Positions 18,363 to 27,795 of a DNA stretch of 64,000 nucleotides are shown here, in pieces. Position 1 is the stretch's first letter. Every line of letters begins with the position of its first letter. The stretch covers positions 40,366 through 104,365 of the forward strand of contig JANXAP010000009.1 of assembly GCA_025062275.1 (NCBI GenBank), given 5' to 3'. A model generated the notes under the pieces. That model was not told the origin of the DNA and did no database searches. It worked only from the letters and a program-made list of their open reading frames with translations. Both the position numbers and the translations under genes were made by a program. This DNA is from Dehalococcoidia bacterium. GTDB taxonomy: Bacteria > Chloroflexota > Dehalococcoidia > SM23-28-2 > HRBIN24.

Positions 18363-20018
18363 ATGGTCAGACGTGAGATCGAGGCGCTGGTGCAACAGGC
18401 GGCCCGCCGGGCCATGGAAGACGGCGCACTGCCCAGGGTCGCCCTCCCGGACTCCACCGTGGAGCGCCCCCAGCGCCCCGAGCACGGCGACTACGCCTCC
18501 AACATCGCCCTCCGGCTGGCCCGCGCGGCCGGCACCACCCCTCTGTCCCTGGCCGAGGCCATCGCCGCCCGCGTCCCTGCGTCCGATATCGTGGCGCAGG
18601 TTGAGGTCGCGCCTCCCGGCTTCATCAACTTCCGCCTATCGCCCACCTGGCTGGCTGGACAGGTGGAGGAGGTGCTGCGAAAGGGCGAGTCCTTCCCTCG
18701 CCTGGACCTGGGGCAGGGACAGAGGGTGCAGGTGGAATACGTCTCGGCCAATCCCACCGGCCCCCTGACGGTGGCCGCGGGCCGTGGCCTCGCCATCGGC
18801 GATACCCTCGCCAATGTGCTGGAGGCGGCAGGCTACAGGGTGGAGCGGGAATACTACATCAACGACGCCGGCACCCAGACGGACACCTTCGCCGCCACCC
18901 TGTTCGCCCGCTACCGTCAGCTCCACGGCGAAGCGGTAGAGGTGCCCCCGGGGGCCTACACGGGAGAGTATGTGGTGGACCTGGCGCGGGAGGCCAAGGA
19001 CCGCTTCGGAGACCGTCTGCTGGGCTACCGCGACAGCCCCTGCCCGCCCGAGCTTCACCGCTTCGGGATGGAGAGGATGCTGGAGCGCATCCGCGAGGAC
19101 CTGGCCCTGATGGGGGCGCGATACGACTCCTGGTTCAGCGAGCAGTCCCTCTACCCCGAGCCTTACGAGACGGTCATGCGCTTGCTCCGCGAGCGGGGCT
19201 ACGTCACCGAGAAGGAGGGCGCTGTCTGGTTCACCTCCTCGGCCCTTGGCGAGGACAAGGACAACGTGCTGGTGCGCTCCAACGGACGCCCCACCTATTT
19301 CGCCTCGGACATCGCCTATCACTATCACAAGTTCTTCGTCCGCGGCTACGACCGGGTGGTGGACATATGGGGGGCCGACCACCAGGGCCACGTGCCGCGC
19401 ATGAAGGCGGCCGTGGCTGCCCTGGGCATCGATCCCGAGCGGCTGGTCATCATCATCCACCAGCTGGTTACCCTGAAGCGGGGCGGCGAGGAGGTGCGCG
19501 TGTCCAAGCGGGCGGGCGAGATCATAACTCTGCGGGAGGTCGTGGAGGAGGTGGGGGCCGACGCCTGCCGCTTCTTCTTCCTGTCGCGGGCGCCCAACTC
19601 CCACATGGACTTCGATCTGGAGCTGGCGGCGCGGCAGTCGGCCGAAAACCCCGTCTACTATGTGCAGTATGCCCACGCCCGCATGGCGGGCATCCTCCTG
19701 CACGCCCGCGAGCGGGCACTGGACTACAGCGACGGCGATGTCTCCCTGCTGGGGGAGGAGCCGGAGCTGGCCCTCATCCGACAGGTCTTGAGGCTGCCGG
19801 AGATGGTGGAGACGGTGGCCCGCAAGCTGGAGCCCCATCTGCTGCCCTACTACGCCCTAGACCTGGCCACGGCCTTCCATGACTTCTACGAGCGCTGCCG
19901 GGTGGTCTCGGAAGACGTGCCCCTGTCCAAGGCGAGGTTGAAGCTGGTGGGGGCCACCAAGGCAGCCCTGGCGGCCACCCTGCACCTGATGGGCATGTCG
20001 GCCCCCGACCGCATGTGA
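18363..20018 (+). CDS. argS: Arginyl-tRNA synthetase
   Basis: 551 residues. Has the N-terminal Add-1 domain, the catalytic Rossmann fold with VEYVSANPTGPL, the KMSKS-type loop VSKRAGEII and a C-terminal helical anticodon-binding domain. The usual HIGH signature (HVGH or HVGN in most ArgRS) is here TVAAGRG, which changes both the first histidine and the following glycine. The reading frame is intact and otherwise conserved, so the enzyme is presumably active. A TAGAAT about 50 bp upstream may be its promoter. Confidence 0.95.
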   Translation: MVRREIEALVQQAARRAMEDGALPRVALPDSTVERPQRPEHGDYASNIALRLARAAGTTPLSLAEAIAARVPASDIVAQVEVAPPGFINFRLSPTWLAGQVEEVLRKGESFPRLDLGQGQRVQVEYVSANPTGPLTVAAGRGLAIGDTLANVLEAAGYRVEREYYINDAGTQTDTFAATLFARYRQLHGEAVEVPPGAYTGEYVVDLAREAKDRFGDRLLGYRDSPCPPELHRFGMERMLERIREDLALMGARYDSWFSEQSLYPEPYETVMRLLRERGYVTEKEGAVWFTSSALGEDKDNVLVRSNGRPTYFASDIAYHYHKFFVRGYDRVVDIWGADHQGHVPRMKAAVAALGIDPERLVIIIHQLVTLKRGGEEVRVSKRAGEIITLREVVEEVGADACRFFFLSRAPNSHMDFDLELAARQSAENPVYYVQYAHARMAGILLHARERALDYSDGDVSLLGEEPELALIRQVLRLPEMVETVARKLEPHLLPYYALDLATAFHDFYERCRVVSEDVPLSKARLKLVGATKAALAATLHLMGMSAPDRM

Positions 20019-20024
20019 GGGGGC

Positions 20025-20840
20025 ATGGCCGTCCAGCTACCCCTCGCTACCAGTGGACGCACAGCCCTGGAGGTGGCCCGCGAGTGCGCGCGCGTCGCTG
20101 GCCGCATCCTCAGCGAACGCTTCGGCCCTCGACAGCAGGTGACCGCCAAGGGACGCCGCGATTTCGTGACCGAGGCCGATGTGCTGGCCGAGAGGGAGAC
20201 GCTGCGGCTGCTCTCGGCCGAGTTCCCCGATCATGCCGTCCTCTCGGAGGAGACGGCCAACTCTACGGCCGCAGGCGACGGCTGGACGTGGGTCGTGGAC
20301 CCCCTGGATGGCACCCACAACTTCTCCCGTGGCATACCCCACTTCTGTTACAGCATCGCCCTGTGTCGCGACGGGCGGCCGCTGCTGGCCCTCACCTACG
20401 CGCCCCTGCTGGGCGAGGAGTTCCTGGCCGTGGCCGGACAGGGCTGCTCCCTCAACGGACAGCGGGCCAGCGTCTCGCGTGCAGGCTCCGTTTCCCAGTC
20501 GCTAATAGGCATCGACCTCGGCTATGACGACCTCCGGGCCGCCCATCTCCTGGACACCATGCGCTCCCTCTGGCCCGACATGATGGGCTTCCGCCTGATG
20601 GGGTCGGCCGCCCTCGGGCTGGCCTATGCCGCCTGCGGTCGCTTCGACCTCTACGTGCACCACAACCTGAAGCCGTGGGACGTGGCGGCAGGCATCCTGC
20701 TGGTGGAAGAGGCGGGAGGCCTGATCCTGGACAGAGACGGCGGGCCGGCGCGCCTGGACAGCCAGGGGGTCATTGCGGGAGCGGAGGGAGCGGTGCGCGA
20801 CCTGTTGCAGCGGGCTGGCGGCCGGCCGTGGCGGGAGTGA
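20025..20840 (+). CDS. Inositol monophosphatase family protein
   Basis: 271 residues starting 6 bp after argS. Metal-binding motifs of the IMPase/CysQ/FBPase fold are all present: SEET near residue 75, VVDPLDGTHNF, and KPWDVAAG near residue 220. These bind two or three Mg2+ ions and hydrolyse a sugar or nucleotide phosphate. Which substrate (inositol phosphate, fructose bisphosphate or 3'-phosphoadenosine phosphate) cannot be decided from sequence alone. Confidence 0.92.
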   Translation: MAVQLPLATSGRTALEVARECARVAGRILSERFGPRQQVTAKGRRDFVTEADVLAERETLRLLSAEFPDHAVLSEETANSTAAGDGWTWVVDPLDGTHNFSRGIPHFCYSIALCRDGRPLLALTYAPLLGEEFLAVAGQGCSLNGQRASVSRAGSVSQSLIGIDLGYDDLRAAHLLDTMRSLWPDMMGFRLMGSAALGLAYAACGRFDLYVHHNLKPWDVAAGILLVEEAGGLILDRDGGPARLDSQGVIAGAEGAVRDLLQRAGGRPWRE

Positions 20841-20850
20841 AGGTCGGGGG

Positions 20851-22029
20851 CTACAGCCCGGCGATGAACCGGGCCATGCGCTGCAACGCCTCCTCCAGGT
20901 GGTGCCTGGGCGCGGCGTAGCAGATGCGCACATGCCCGCGGCCCCGCTCCCCGAAGGCGGAGCCAGGGATGACCGCCACCTTCTCCTCCTGCAGGAGGCG
21001 GTGGGCGAACTCCACGTCGTCCAGGCCGGTGGGGCGGACGCTGGGGAAGGCGTAGAAGGCACCCCGCGGCGGTGGGCAGGGCAACCCCATGCGTTGCAAC
21101 GCCTCCATCACCAGGTGGCGGCGGCGGTCGAAGTCCTCCACCATGCGCCGGCTCTCCTCCTCCCCCTCCTCCAGGGCGGCCAGGGCTGCGTACTGGCTGG
21201 GGGTGGGCGCCGACATGATGACGTACTGGTGCACCTTCATCATGGCCTCAAGGATGGGGGCGGGGGCACAGGCCCAGCCCACCCGCCAGCCCGTCAGGGC
21301 ATAGGCCTTGGAGAAGCCGCCCAGGAGCACCGTGCGCTCGCGCATCCCCGGCAGCGAGGCGAAGCAGGTGTGAGGCAAGTCGTAGCTCAGACGGTCGTAG
21401 ATCTCGTCGGAAATGACCACCAGGTCGTGTCGCTCCACCACCCTGGCGATGGCCATCAGGTCCTCGCGGGTCATCTGGGCGCCGGTGGGGTTGGAAGGAT
21501 AGCCTATGAGCAGGGCCTTGGTCCTGGGGGTGATGCGCGCCTCGAGGTCCTCCGCTCGCAGCCGGAACTCGTTCTCCATCTCGGTGGGCACCGGCACGAA
21601 GGTTCCGCCCGCCAGGACGCACACCGGCTGGTAGGCCACGTAATAAGGGTCGGGGCAGAGCAGCTCGTCGCCCGGGTCCAGGATGGCGTGGGCGGCCAGC
21701 AGCAGCCCCTCGCTGACCCCTACGGTGATGATGATCTCCCTGTCGGGGTCGTAGCGGACGCCGTACAGGCGCTCCAGGTGACGGGCGACGGCGCGGCGCA
21801 GCTGGGGCAGGCCGTAGTTGGAGGTGTAGTGGGTCTCGCCGCGGGCCACCGCCTCGAAGGCGGCCCGCGAAAAGGCCTCAGGGGTCACGAAATCAGGCTC
21901 GCCCACCCCCAGGGAGATGACGCCGTCGAGGCTGGCGATGAGCTCGAAGAAGCGGCGGATGCCCGAGGAGGGTATGGACTCCACCTTCTTGGACAGATAG
22001 CTCCGCGTAGCAAAAGGGCCATCGCTCAA
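20851..22029 (-). CDS. PLP-dependent class I aminotransferase (aspartate aminotransferase-like)
   Basis: 392 residues, TTG start 22029 overlapping the MOSC stop as TTGA. Fold-type I transaminase: SLGVGEPDFVTP near the N-terminus, HYTSNYGLPQLRRA, PLP contact PSNPTG, and Schiff-base lysine in GGFSKAYALTGWRVGW. The N-terminal SKKVESIPSSGIRRFFE is typical of the AspC/PatA-like subgroup. Last gene of the gatC-gatA-MOSC-aminotransferase operon; it converges on the IMPase gene. Confidence 0.92.
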   Translation of the reverse strand: MSDGPFATRSYLSKKVESIPSSGIRRFFELIASLDGVISLGVGEPDFVTPEAFSRAAFEAVARGETHYTSNYGLPQLRRAVARHLERLYGVRYDPDREIIITVGVSEGLLLAAHAILDPGDELLCPDPYYVAYQPVCVLAGGTFVPVPTEMENEFRLRAEDLEARITPRTKALLIGYPSNPTGAQMTREDLMAIARVVERHDLVVISDEIYDRLSYDLPHTCFASLPGMRERTVLLGGFSKAYALTGWRVGWACAPAPILEAMMKVHQYVIMSAPTPSQYAALAALEEGEEESRRMVEDFDRRRHLVMEALQRMGLPCPPPRGAFYAFPSVRPTGLDDVEFAHRLLQEEKVAVIPGSAFGERGRGHVRICYAAPRHHLEEALQRMARFIAGL

Positions 22030-22742
22030 CTGGCTGCCCTCCCGAGCGCACGCAGCGTCCAGCGATCTTGCCCCTCATGGTAGCAAAGGGTGACGCGAAC
22101 GTCATCCTCCAGCAGGACCGCAAAGCGGAATCGACCGGGACTACGGCCCTGCCCCAGCACCTCTCGAACCTCCCACCAGCGGTCACGCCATAGCACCCGC
22201 AGCGGACGCTGGGGATAGAAGGCGCCGGCATAGGCCTCCACCTGAACGTCCTCGTCGGCCCGCACTACCGTCACCGATTCTCCCGGCCGCAGCACCCCTG
22301 GCGTTCGCACCACTCCCACGACGCCGCGACGCCCGTAGACCAGCTTGGGAACCAGGGGGTGGTAGACGCTGAGATTGGCGCAGGGGACGTTCTGCTCCGT
22401 GACCTGGAACTCGACGCCGCCCGAGAAGCGGAGCAGGTCGCCCGGCTCCAGGTCGCCCAGGTCCCCCAGCCCTTCCACCAGCACGTTCTCCGAGAAGCCG
22501 CCCGGTGGCACCTTCACCCCCAGCTGGGTCTCCAGCAGGTCGTAGACCTCCTGGGCGCACACCGATACCTGTCTCAGGTTGGGCACCTGCTGGCCGCTGC
22601 GGCGGCTGGTGCGGAAGGCGCCGCTGTGGTAGTCACCCTCGACGCCGTGAGGCCCCACCACGACCTGGGGCTGGGGGAATTTGGGGATTCCGCCCCTGGG
22701 GCTGAGACAGACAGCGATGACCCGCCCCTGCCGCTCCGTCAC
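22026..22742 (-). CDS. MOSC domain protein with an extra C-terminal domain
   Basis: 238 residues, GTG start 22742 overlapping the gatA stop (GTGA). Residues about 1-160 form a MOSC domain: GVEGDYHSG and [13 protein letters not shown] near the start, [13 protein letters not shown] in the middle, and the conserved cysteine in [14 protein letters not shown] domains bind sulfur or molybdenum cofactors. The last 75 residues ([15 protein letters not shown] onwards) are a separate small beta-rich unit of unknown role. Confidence 0.8.
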   Translation of the reverse strand: MTERQGRVIAVCLSPRGGIPKFPQPQVVVGPHGVEGDYHSGAFRTSRRSGQQVPNLRQVSVCAQEVYDLLETQLGVKVPPGGFSENVLVEGLGDLGDLEPGDLLRFSGGVEFQVTEQNVPCANLSVYHPLVPKLVYGRRGVVGVVRTPGVLRPGESVTVVRADEDVQVEAYAGAFYPQRPLRVLWRDRWWEVREVLGQGRSPGRFRFAVLLEDDVRVTLCYHEGQDRWTLRALGRAAS

Positions 22743-24205
22743 AGGAGTGCCCTCCGCAGGTGCCAGTCGGTGGCCTGCTCATAAGCGTAGGCCACCCTCA
22801 GGATGGTCGGCTCGTCAAAGGGGCGTCCGATGACCTGTAGCCCCACCGGCAGCCCCTGGCTGAAGCCGCACGGGACGCTGATGGACGGCAGCCCAGCGAT
22901 GTTCACGGGAATGGTGAAGACGTCGCTCAGGTACATCTGCAACGGGTCTGCCATCTTCTCGCCCAGGCGAAAGGCAGGGGTGGGCGACACCGGCGTCACG
23001 AGGGCGTCGCAGCGCTGGAAGGCGGCCTCGAACTCGCGACGGATGAGGGTGCGCACCTTCTGGGCCTTCAGGTAGTAGGCGTCGTAGTAGCCTGCTGAGA
23101 GGGCATACGTCCCCAGCATGATTCGGCGCTTGACCTCGGCGCCGAAGCCGAACTGGCGCGTCCGCTCCATGTTCTCCCACATGGAAGCCCCCTCGGTGTA
23201 GGAGTAGCCGTATTTGACACCGTCGTAGCGGGCCAGATTGGCCGAGGCCTCGCTGGGGGCGATGATGTAGTAGCAGGCCAGGGCATAAGGGGTCGAAGGG
23301 AGAGAGACCTCCCGGTCCACCTCGGCCCCGAGCTCTTGCAGTCGGTCGATAGCCTCCTCCACCGCCCTGCGCACCCCCTCCTCGACCCCCTCACCCATAT
23401 ATTCCCGGGGGACGCCCAGGCGCAGCCCCTTCAGGTCGGGGACCAGAGAGGCAGCGTAGTCGGGCACCTCCACCGGCGCCGATGTGGAGTCGCGAGGGTC
23501 GTGACCGGCGATGGCCTGCAGCACCAGAGCGGCATCGGTCACGTCCTTGGTCATAGGGCCGATCTGGTCCAGGGAGGAGGCGAAGGCCACCAGACCGTAG
23601 CGCGAGACGCGTCCGTAAGTCGGCTTGAGGCCCACGATGCCGCACAGGGCAGCCGGCTGGCGGATGCTTCCGCCGGTGTCGCTCCCCAGGGCATACAGGC
23701 AGGCGTCGGCAGCCACCGCCGCCGCTGAGCCTGAGGAGGACCCGCCCGGCACCCGCTCTTCGTCCCAGGGGTTGCGGGTCGGGCCGAAGTACGAGTTTTC
23801 CCCCGAGGAGCCCATGGCAAATTCGTCCATGTTGGTCTTGCCCACCATCACCAGCCCGGCGGCCTTCAGTCGCTCGATGACGGTGGCGTCATATGGTGGG
23901 ACGAAGTTCTCCAGCATGCGGGAGCCGCAGGTCGTGCGCACACCGCGGGTGCAGATAACGTCCTTGATAGCGGCGGGGATGCCCGTCAGGGGGGTGACGC
24001 CCTCGCCACGGGTCAGGCGCTCGTCCGCCTCCCGGGCCTGCTCCAGGGCCAGCTCGGCCGTGACGGTGACAAAGGCGTTGAGGCGCCCCTGAACTGCCTC
24101 GATGCGGTCCAGGACAGCCCGCGTCAACTCCGTGGAAGAGACCTCGCGGCGGGCCAGCAGGCGGGCGGCCTCGTGGACTGTGAGGCGGAAAAGCTCCGAG
24201 GGCAC
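22739..24205 (-). CDS. gatA: Asp-tRNA(Asn)/Glu-tRNA(Gln) amidotransferase subunit A
   Basis: 488 residues, GTG start 24205, three bases after the gatC stop. The amidase signature is complete: lysine in [25 protein letters not shown], and the serine pair in [12 protein letters not shown]. It supplies ammonia from glutamine for transamidation of mischarged tRNA. Subunit GatB is absent from the window and must be encoded elsewhere. Confidence 0.96.
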   Translation of the reverse strand: MPSELFRLTVHEAARLLARREVSSTELTRAVLDRIEAVQGRLNAFVTVTAELALEQAREADERLTRGEGVTPLTGIPAAIKDVICTRGVRTTCGSRMLENFVPPYDATVIERLKAAGLVMVGKTNMDEFAMGSSGENSYFGPTRNPWDEERVPGGSSSGSAAAVAADACLYALGSDTGGSIRQPAALCGIVGLKPTYGRVSRYGLVAFASSLDQIGPMTKDVTDAALVLQAIAGHDPRDSTSAPVEVPDYAASLVPDLKGLRLGVPREYMGEGVEEGVRRAVEEAIDRLQELGAEVDREVSLPSTPYALACYYIIAPSEASANLARYDGVKYGYSYTEGASMWENMERTRQFGFGAEVKRRIMLGTYALSAGYYDAYYLKAQKVRTLIRREFEAAFQRCDALVTPVSPTPAFRLGEKMADPLQMYLSDVFTIPVNIAGLPSISVPCGFSQGLPVGLQVIGRPFDEPTILRVAYAYEQATDWHLRRALL

Positions 24206-24208
24206 CGG

Positions 24209-24499
24209 CTACTCCTCGAGGACGGCGCGCACCTTGAAGAAGTCGCCCTCCCGCTGCGGGGCGTTGGCCAGCGCCTCCTCGGCAGGCATGGGGGCGCTCG
24301 GCTCGTCCTCGCGCATCACGTTCTCCAGGGGCAGGACGTGAGAGGTGGGCGGGACTTCGCTGGTGTCCAGCTCCTCCAGCACCTGAAAGTAGTCCAAGAT
24401 CTGGGACAGCTGTTCCTGAAAGCGGGCCACGTCTTCCTCGCTCAGGCCCACGCGGGCCAGGCGGGCTATGTGCAGGACCTGCTCGCGGTCGATGGGCAT
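24209..24499 (-). CDS. gatC: Asp-tRNA(Asn)/Glu-tRNA(Gln) amidotransferase subunit C
   Basis: 96 residues from ATG 24499. Typical GatC: REQVLHIARLARVGLSEED, FQEQLSQILDYFQVL, then TSEVPPTSHVLPLENVMRED. It wraps around GatA to stabilise the amidotransferase. First gene of its operon, divergent from a methyltransferase. Confidence 0.95.
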   Translation of the reverse strand: MPIDREQVLHIARLARVGLSEEDVARFQEQLSQILDYFQVLEELDTSEVPPTSHVLPLENVMREDEPSAPMPAEEALANAPQREGDFFKVRAVLEE

Positions 24500-24537
24500 C
24501 GGGCGGGGGTGCGCAGGGTGTTCGGGTCTGCGAAACT

Positions 24538-24543
24538 ATTATA
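24538..24543 (-). promoter_or_regulatory. -10 element of the gatC operon
   Basis: TATAAT on the minus strand, 38 bp before the gatC ATG, with no clear -35. It is in the short space between the divergent gatC and methyltransferase genes. Confidence 0.4.
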
Positions 24544-24580
24544 GCAGCCGGCCGCCCGGCGGCCAGCCTGGGACGCATAC

Positions 24581-25318
24581 ATGGAGAAACTAGAGACTAC
24601 TGACCCTCGCGCCCTCCTGGGCCACCCCAGCCAGCTCTGGACCGACGGCCTGGAGCGACGTTTGGCCCTGGTCCGTCGGTATATCCCTTTGGAGGGGAAG
24701 AGAGTGCTGGACGTGGGCTGCGGGGTGGGCACCTTCCTGCGAAGGCTGCTGGAGGTGGGCGCTGCCACCGTGGCGGGCATAGACGTGGACGCTCGCAGCT
24801 TGCGGCGGGCCGCCCAGGTGACGTCCACAGTGGCCCTGGCCGTGGCCGAGCACCTGCCCTTTCGCGACGGCTCCTTCGACGTTGTGCTCATGCACGAGGT
24901 GCTGGAGCACGTGCAGGACGATGCTGCGGCCCTGCGTGAGGCCAGTCGCGTCCTGTCGCCCGGCGGGCACCTGGTCATTTTCTGCCCGAACCGCTTCTTT
25001 CCGTTCGAGACCCACGGGGTGTTCCTGGGCCGACGCTACATTTTCGGCAATGTGCCTCTCGTCAACTACCTGCCCGACCCGCTGCGGCGGCGGCTGGTGC
25101 CCCATGCCCGTGCCTACACAGCGGCGGGGCTACGGCGCCTGTGGCGAGGGCTGCCGTTGCGGCCCCTGGTACACTCGCAGGTGTTTCCTGGCTTCGACAA
25201 GGCGTCGTGGCGCTGGGGGCCGGTGGGCAGGGCGCTCAAGGGGCTGCAGCGGCTGGAGGACACCCCCCTACGAATCCTCGGCCTCAGCCACTTCGTTATA
25301 TTAGTGAGGGAGCCTTGA
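24581..25318 (+). CDS. Class I SAM-dependent methyltransferase
   Basis: 245 residues. The SAM-binding glycine motif VLDVGCGVGTF is near residue 47, followed by the acidic GIDVDARS, then EHLPFRDGSFDVVLMHEVLEHV as motif IV. The part after residue 170 is basic and less conserved, as in membrane- or lipid-acting methyltransferases. Substrate unknown. The stop overlaps the start of the PBP gene (TTGA). Confidence 0.88.
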   Translation: MEKLETTDPRALLGHPSQLWTDGLERRLALVRRYIPLEGKRVLDVGCGVGTFLRRLLEVGAATVAGIDVDARSLRRAAQVTSTVALAVAEHLPFRDGSFDVVLMHEVLEHVQDDAAALREASRVLSPGGHLVIFCPNRFFPFETHGVFLGRRYIFGNVPLVNYLPDPLRRRLVPHARAYTAAGLRRLWRGLPLRPLVHSQVFPGFDKASWRWGPVGRALKGLQRLEDTPLRILGLSHFVILVREP

Positions 25319-27741
25319 ACGGCGCCTTGAGGACGCGGCGGGCGCGGCTGCGCAGGGCGGAATCGCGCCGACAGGGGGCGGGGAAGGCCCGCCTGGGGGT
25401 GGCGGTGACGGCCGCGCTGGTGCTATTGGGGCTGCTCGTCCTGGGAGGCGCGGGCGCCGCTTACGGCATCTACCAGCACTACGCCGGCGACCTCATTCCC
25501 CCCGACAAGGTCATCGAACTGACCTCGTGGCAGAGTTCCACCTTCTACGACCGCAACGGCCGCTTCCTCTACCAGGCCATGAACCCCGTCAGCGGGCTGT
25601 ATGAGCCGGCACCTCTGTCGGAGATTTCGCCCTATCTCATCGCCGCCACTATCGCCACCGAGGACGCCAGCTTTTACGAGAACCCGGGGGTCAACTTCCG
25701 CGGGCTGGCGCGGGCATTCCTCGAGAACTTCACCCCCTTCGGCCCTGGCTTCCTGGAGGGCAGCGGCGGCAGCTCCATAACTCAGCAGCTCGTCCGCAAC
25801 CTGTATGGCCGCATCGAGGAGGGGTGGTTCGAGCGCACCATCGAACGGAAGCTGAAGGAAGTGGTGCTCGCCCTGGAGATGCGACGCCAGTATTCCAGCG
25901 ACCAGGTGCTGGAGTGGTACCTGAACCAGGTGTTCTACGGCAACAACGCCTACGGGGTGGAGGCGGCGGCCCAGCGCTACTTCGGCAAGTCGGCCAAGGA
26001 CCTGACCCTGGCCGAGGCCGCGATGCTGGCCGGCATACCGAAGGCCCCCGCCCTGTACGACCCCACGCGCCCGGAGAACCGCGAGCGGGCCGAGGCCCGG
26101 CGCCAGGAGGTCCTGGACCTGATCCAGCGGCACCTGGAGACGGTCAACAAGATACCGCCCCTGGAGCGGGCGGGAGTGGTCATCACCCCCCAGCAGATAG
26201 AACAGGCACGCCAGCAGCAGCCCACCTACCGCAGCGTGGTGGACGCCATCGAGGCACCCCACTTCGTCGTCTACGCCCAGGACCAGGTGGTCAAAATGTG
26301 CAAACGGGGCCTGTTCCGCCCCCCCTCAGGGGTGAGCTGCGACGAGGTCATCAACAAAGGCGGGCTGCGCATCACCACCACCCTGGACCTGGAGCTGCAG
26401 CGTCTGGGTGAGCAGACGGTCAACGAGATCCTGGACAGCATCGGCGCCCGTTACAACGCCCATAACGGGGCCATCGTGGCCATCCGCCCCCAGTCCGGGG
26501 AGATCCTGGCCATGGTAGGCTCCCGCAACTATTTCGATGACAGTCCTCTCGTCCAGGGCAACGTCAACATGGCCATCAGCTGCCGCTCCCATGGCTCCAC
26601 CATGAAGGTCTTCACTTACATAACCGCCTTCGAGAGGGGCTGGGTGCCTTCCACCATCGTGGAGGACGAGCCGCTGCAACTGCCAGGGCCCACCGGTCGT
26701 CCCCAGCCCATCCGCAACTGGAACGGGGACGTTTATCTGGGCAAGATAACGGTGCGCAAGGCCCTCTCCGAGTCGGTCAATACGCCGGCCGTCCGCACCT
26801 TGATGGAGATGGGCGAGGCCAACGTGGTGCGGACAGCCATGCGTATGGGCCTCACCTACACCAACCCTGTGGGCGGGGCCTCCTGCAACGTGCCGCTGAA
26901 CGAGCGCTCCTGCGGCCCCACCTGGACTCTGGGCACCTGCGAGGTGAGGCTCCTGGACATGACCTATGCCTACTCCACCCTGGCCACCAACGGCGTCATG
27001 GCCGGCATGCCCAGCGTGGAGGACCTGCCCTCGGGCTTCCGGGAGCTGGACCCGTCGCCGGTGCTGAGGATCGAGGACTCGCAGGGAAAGGTGCTTTACG
27101 AATACCGACCTCAGCTCGAGCAGGTCGTGCGTCCGGCCTTCGCCTACATGATCACCGACATCCTCTCCAAGGAGGGCATCAACTGGTCTCGGCTGACCAT
27201 CGGCGCGCCCGCAGCCTCCAAGACGGGCACCGAGAACGACTTCCGCGACAACGTGGTGGTGGGCTATACCCCCGAGCTGGCGGTAGGGGTGTGGATGGGC
27301 AACACCGACGGCACGCCCATGGCCCAGGGTGCCTTCAGCTCGGCAGGCGCCGGCCCCATGTGGCGGCAGTTCATGATGGTGGCCCTGCGTCACTTGCAGT
27401 TCCCGCCCACCCCCTTCCGCGTGCCCCAGGACGTCGTTCTGGCCGAGTGCGATGGGCGGCAGGAGGTATTCGCGCGGGGCGTGCCCGTCAGCAAGCCGGG
27501 CGCCTGCAAGTCGCCTACCGGGGGGGCCGAGCCGGAGGCGTCGCCCACCCCCAGTCCGACGCCCAGCCCCACCCCCACGCCCACGCCTTCCCCGACGCCT
27601 CGGGTCACCCCCACGGTGAGGCCAACGGCTACTCCGACCGTGCAGCCTACCGCCACCCCCACCCCCGAGAACGGGGACGGGGCCGTCAACGATAACGGGG
27701 GCAATGGACGCGGCCGCGACCGCAACGGCCGCAACAGGTGA
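25315..27741 (+). CDS. Class A penicillin-binding protein (PBP1A-like)
   Basis: 808 residues from TTG 25315, which overlaps the previous stop; an in-frame ATG at 25141 lies inside the methyltransferase gene. A basic cytoplasmic tail is followed by one membrane span (about 25-47). The glycosyltransferase domain has EDASFYENPG and GGSSITQQLVRNLY. The transpeptidase carries the SxxK serine in GSTMK, the SVN motif and SKTGT. The C-terminal 65 residues are a Pro/Thr/Ser tail ending in Asn/Gly/Arg repeats. It polymerises and cross-links peptidoglycan. Confidence 0.94.
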   Translation: MNGALRTRRARLRRAESRRQGAGKARLGVAVTAALVLLGLLVLGGAGAAYGIYQHYAGDLIPPDKVIELTSWQSSTFYDRNGRFLYQAMNPVSGLYEPAPLSEISPYLIAATIATEDASFYENPGVNFRGLARAFLENFTPFGPGFLEGSGGSSITQQLVRNLYGRIEEGWFERTIERKLKEVVLALEMRRQYSSDQVLEWYLNQVFYGNNAYGVEAAAQRYFGKSAKDLTLAEAAMLAGIPKAPALYDPTRPENRERAEARRQEVLDLIQRHLETVNKIPPLERAGVVITPQQIEQARQQQPTYRSVVDAIEAPHFVVYAQDQVVKMCKRGLFRPPSGVSCDEVINKGGLRITTTLDLELQRLGEQTVNEILDSIGARYNAHNGAIVAIRPQSGEILAMVGSRNYFDDSPLVQGNVNMAISCRSHGSTMKVFTYITAFERGWVPSTIVEDEPLQLPGPTGRPQPIRNWNGDVYLGKITVRKALSESVNTPAVRTLMEMGEANVVRTAMRMGLTYTNPVGGASCNVPLNERSCGPTWTLGTCEVRLLDMTYAYSTLATNGVMAGMPSVEDLPSGFRELDPSPVLRIEDSQGKVLYEYRPQLEQVVRPAFAYMITDILSKEGINWSRLTIGAPAASKTGTENDFRDNVVVGYTPELAVGVWMGNTDGTPMAQGAFSSAGAGPMWRQFMMVALRHLQFPPTPFRVPQDVVLAECDGRQEVFARGVPVSKPGACKSPTGGAEPEASPTPSPTPSPTPTPTPSPTPRVTPTVRPTATPTVQPTATPTPENGDGAVNDNGGNGRGRDRNGRNR
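27541..27670 (+). repeat. Low-complexity Pro-Thr-Ser repeat in the PBP tail
   Basis: Imperfect tandem codons for PTPSPTP-type units in the C-terminal end of the penicillin-binding protein. Such tails are probably extended and may be wall-spanning or glycosylated; the length often varies between strains. Confidence 0.7.
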
Positions 27742-27795
27742 CCCAGGCCCGCTTCCCCGCTACTCTAAACTGCTGAAAGAGGGTGCCCCGGCGGC

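Noticed and set aside
27742..27795. A possible c-di-AMP riboswitch before the KimA-like gene
   Set aside because: The 54-bp gap is far too short and has none of the ydaO consensus.
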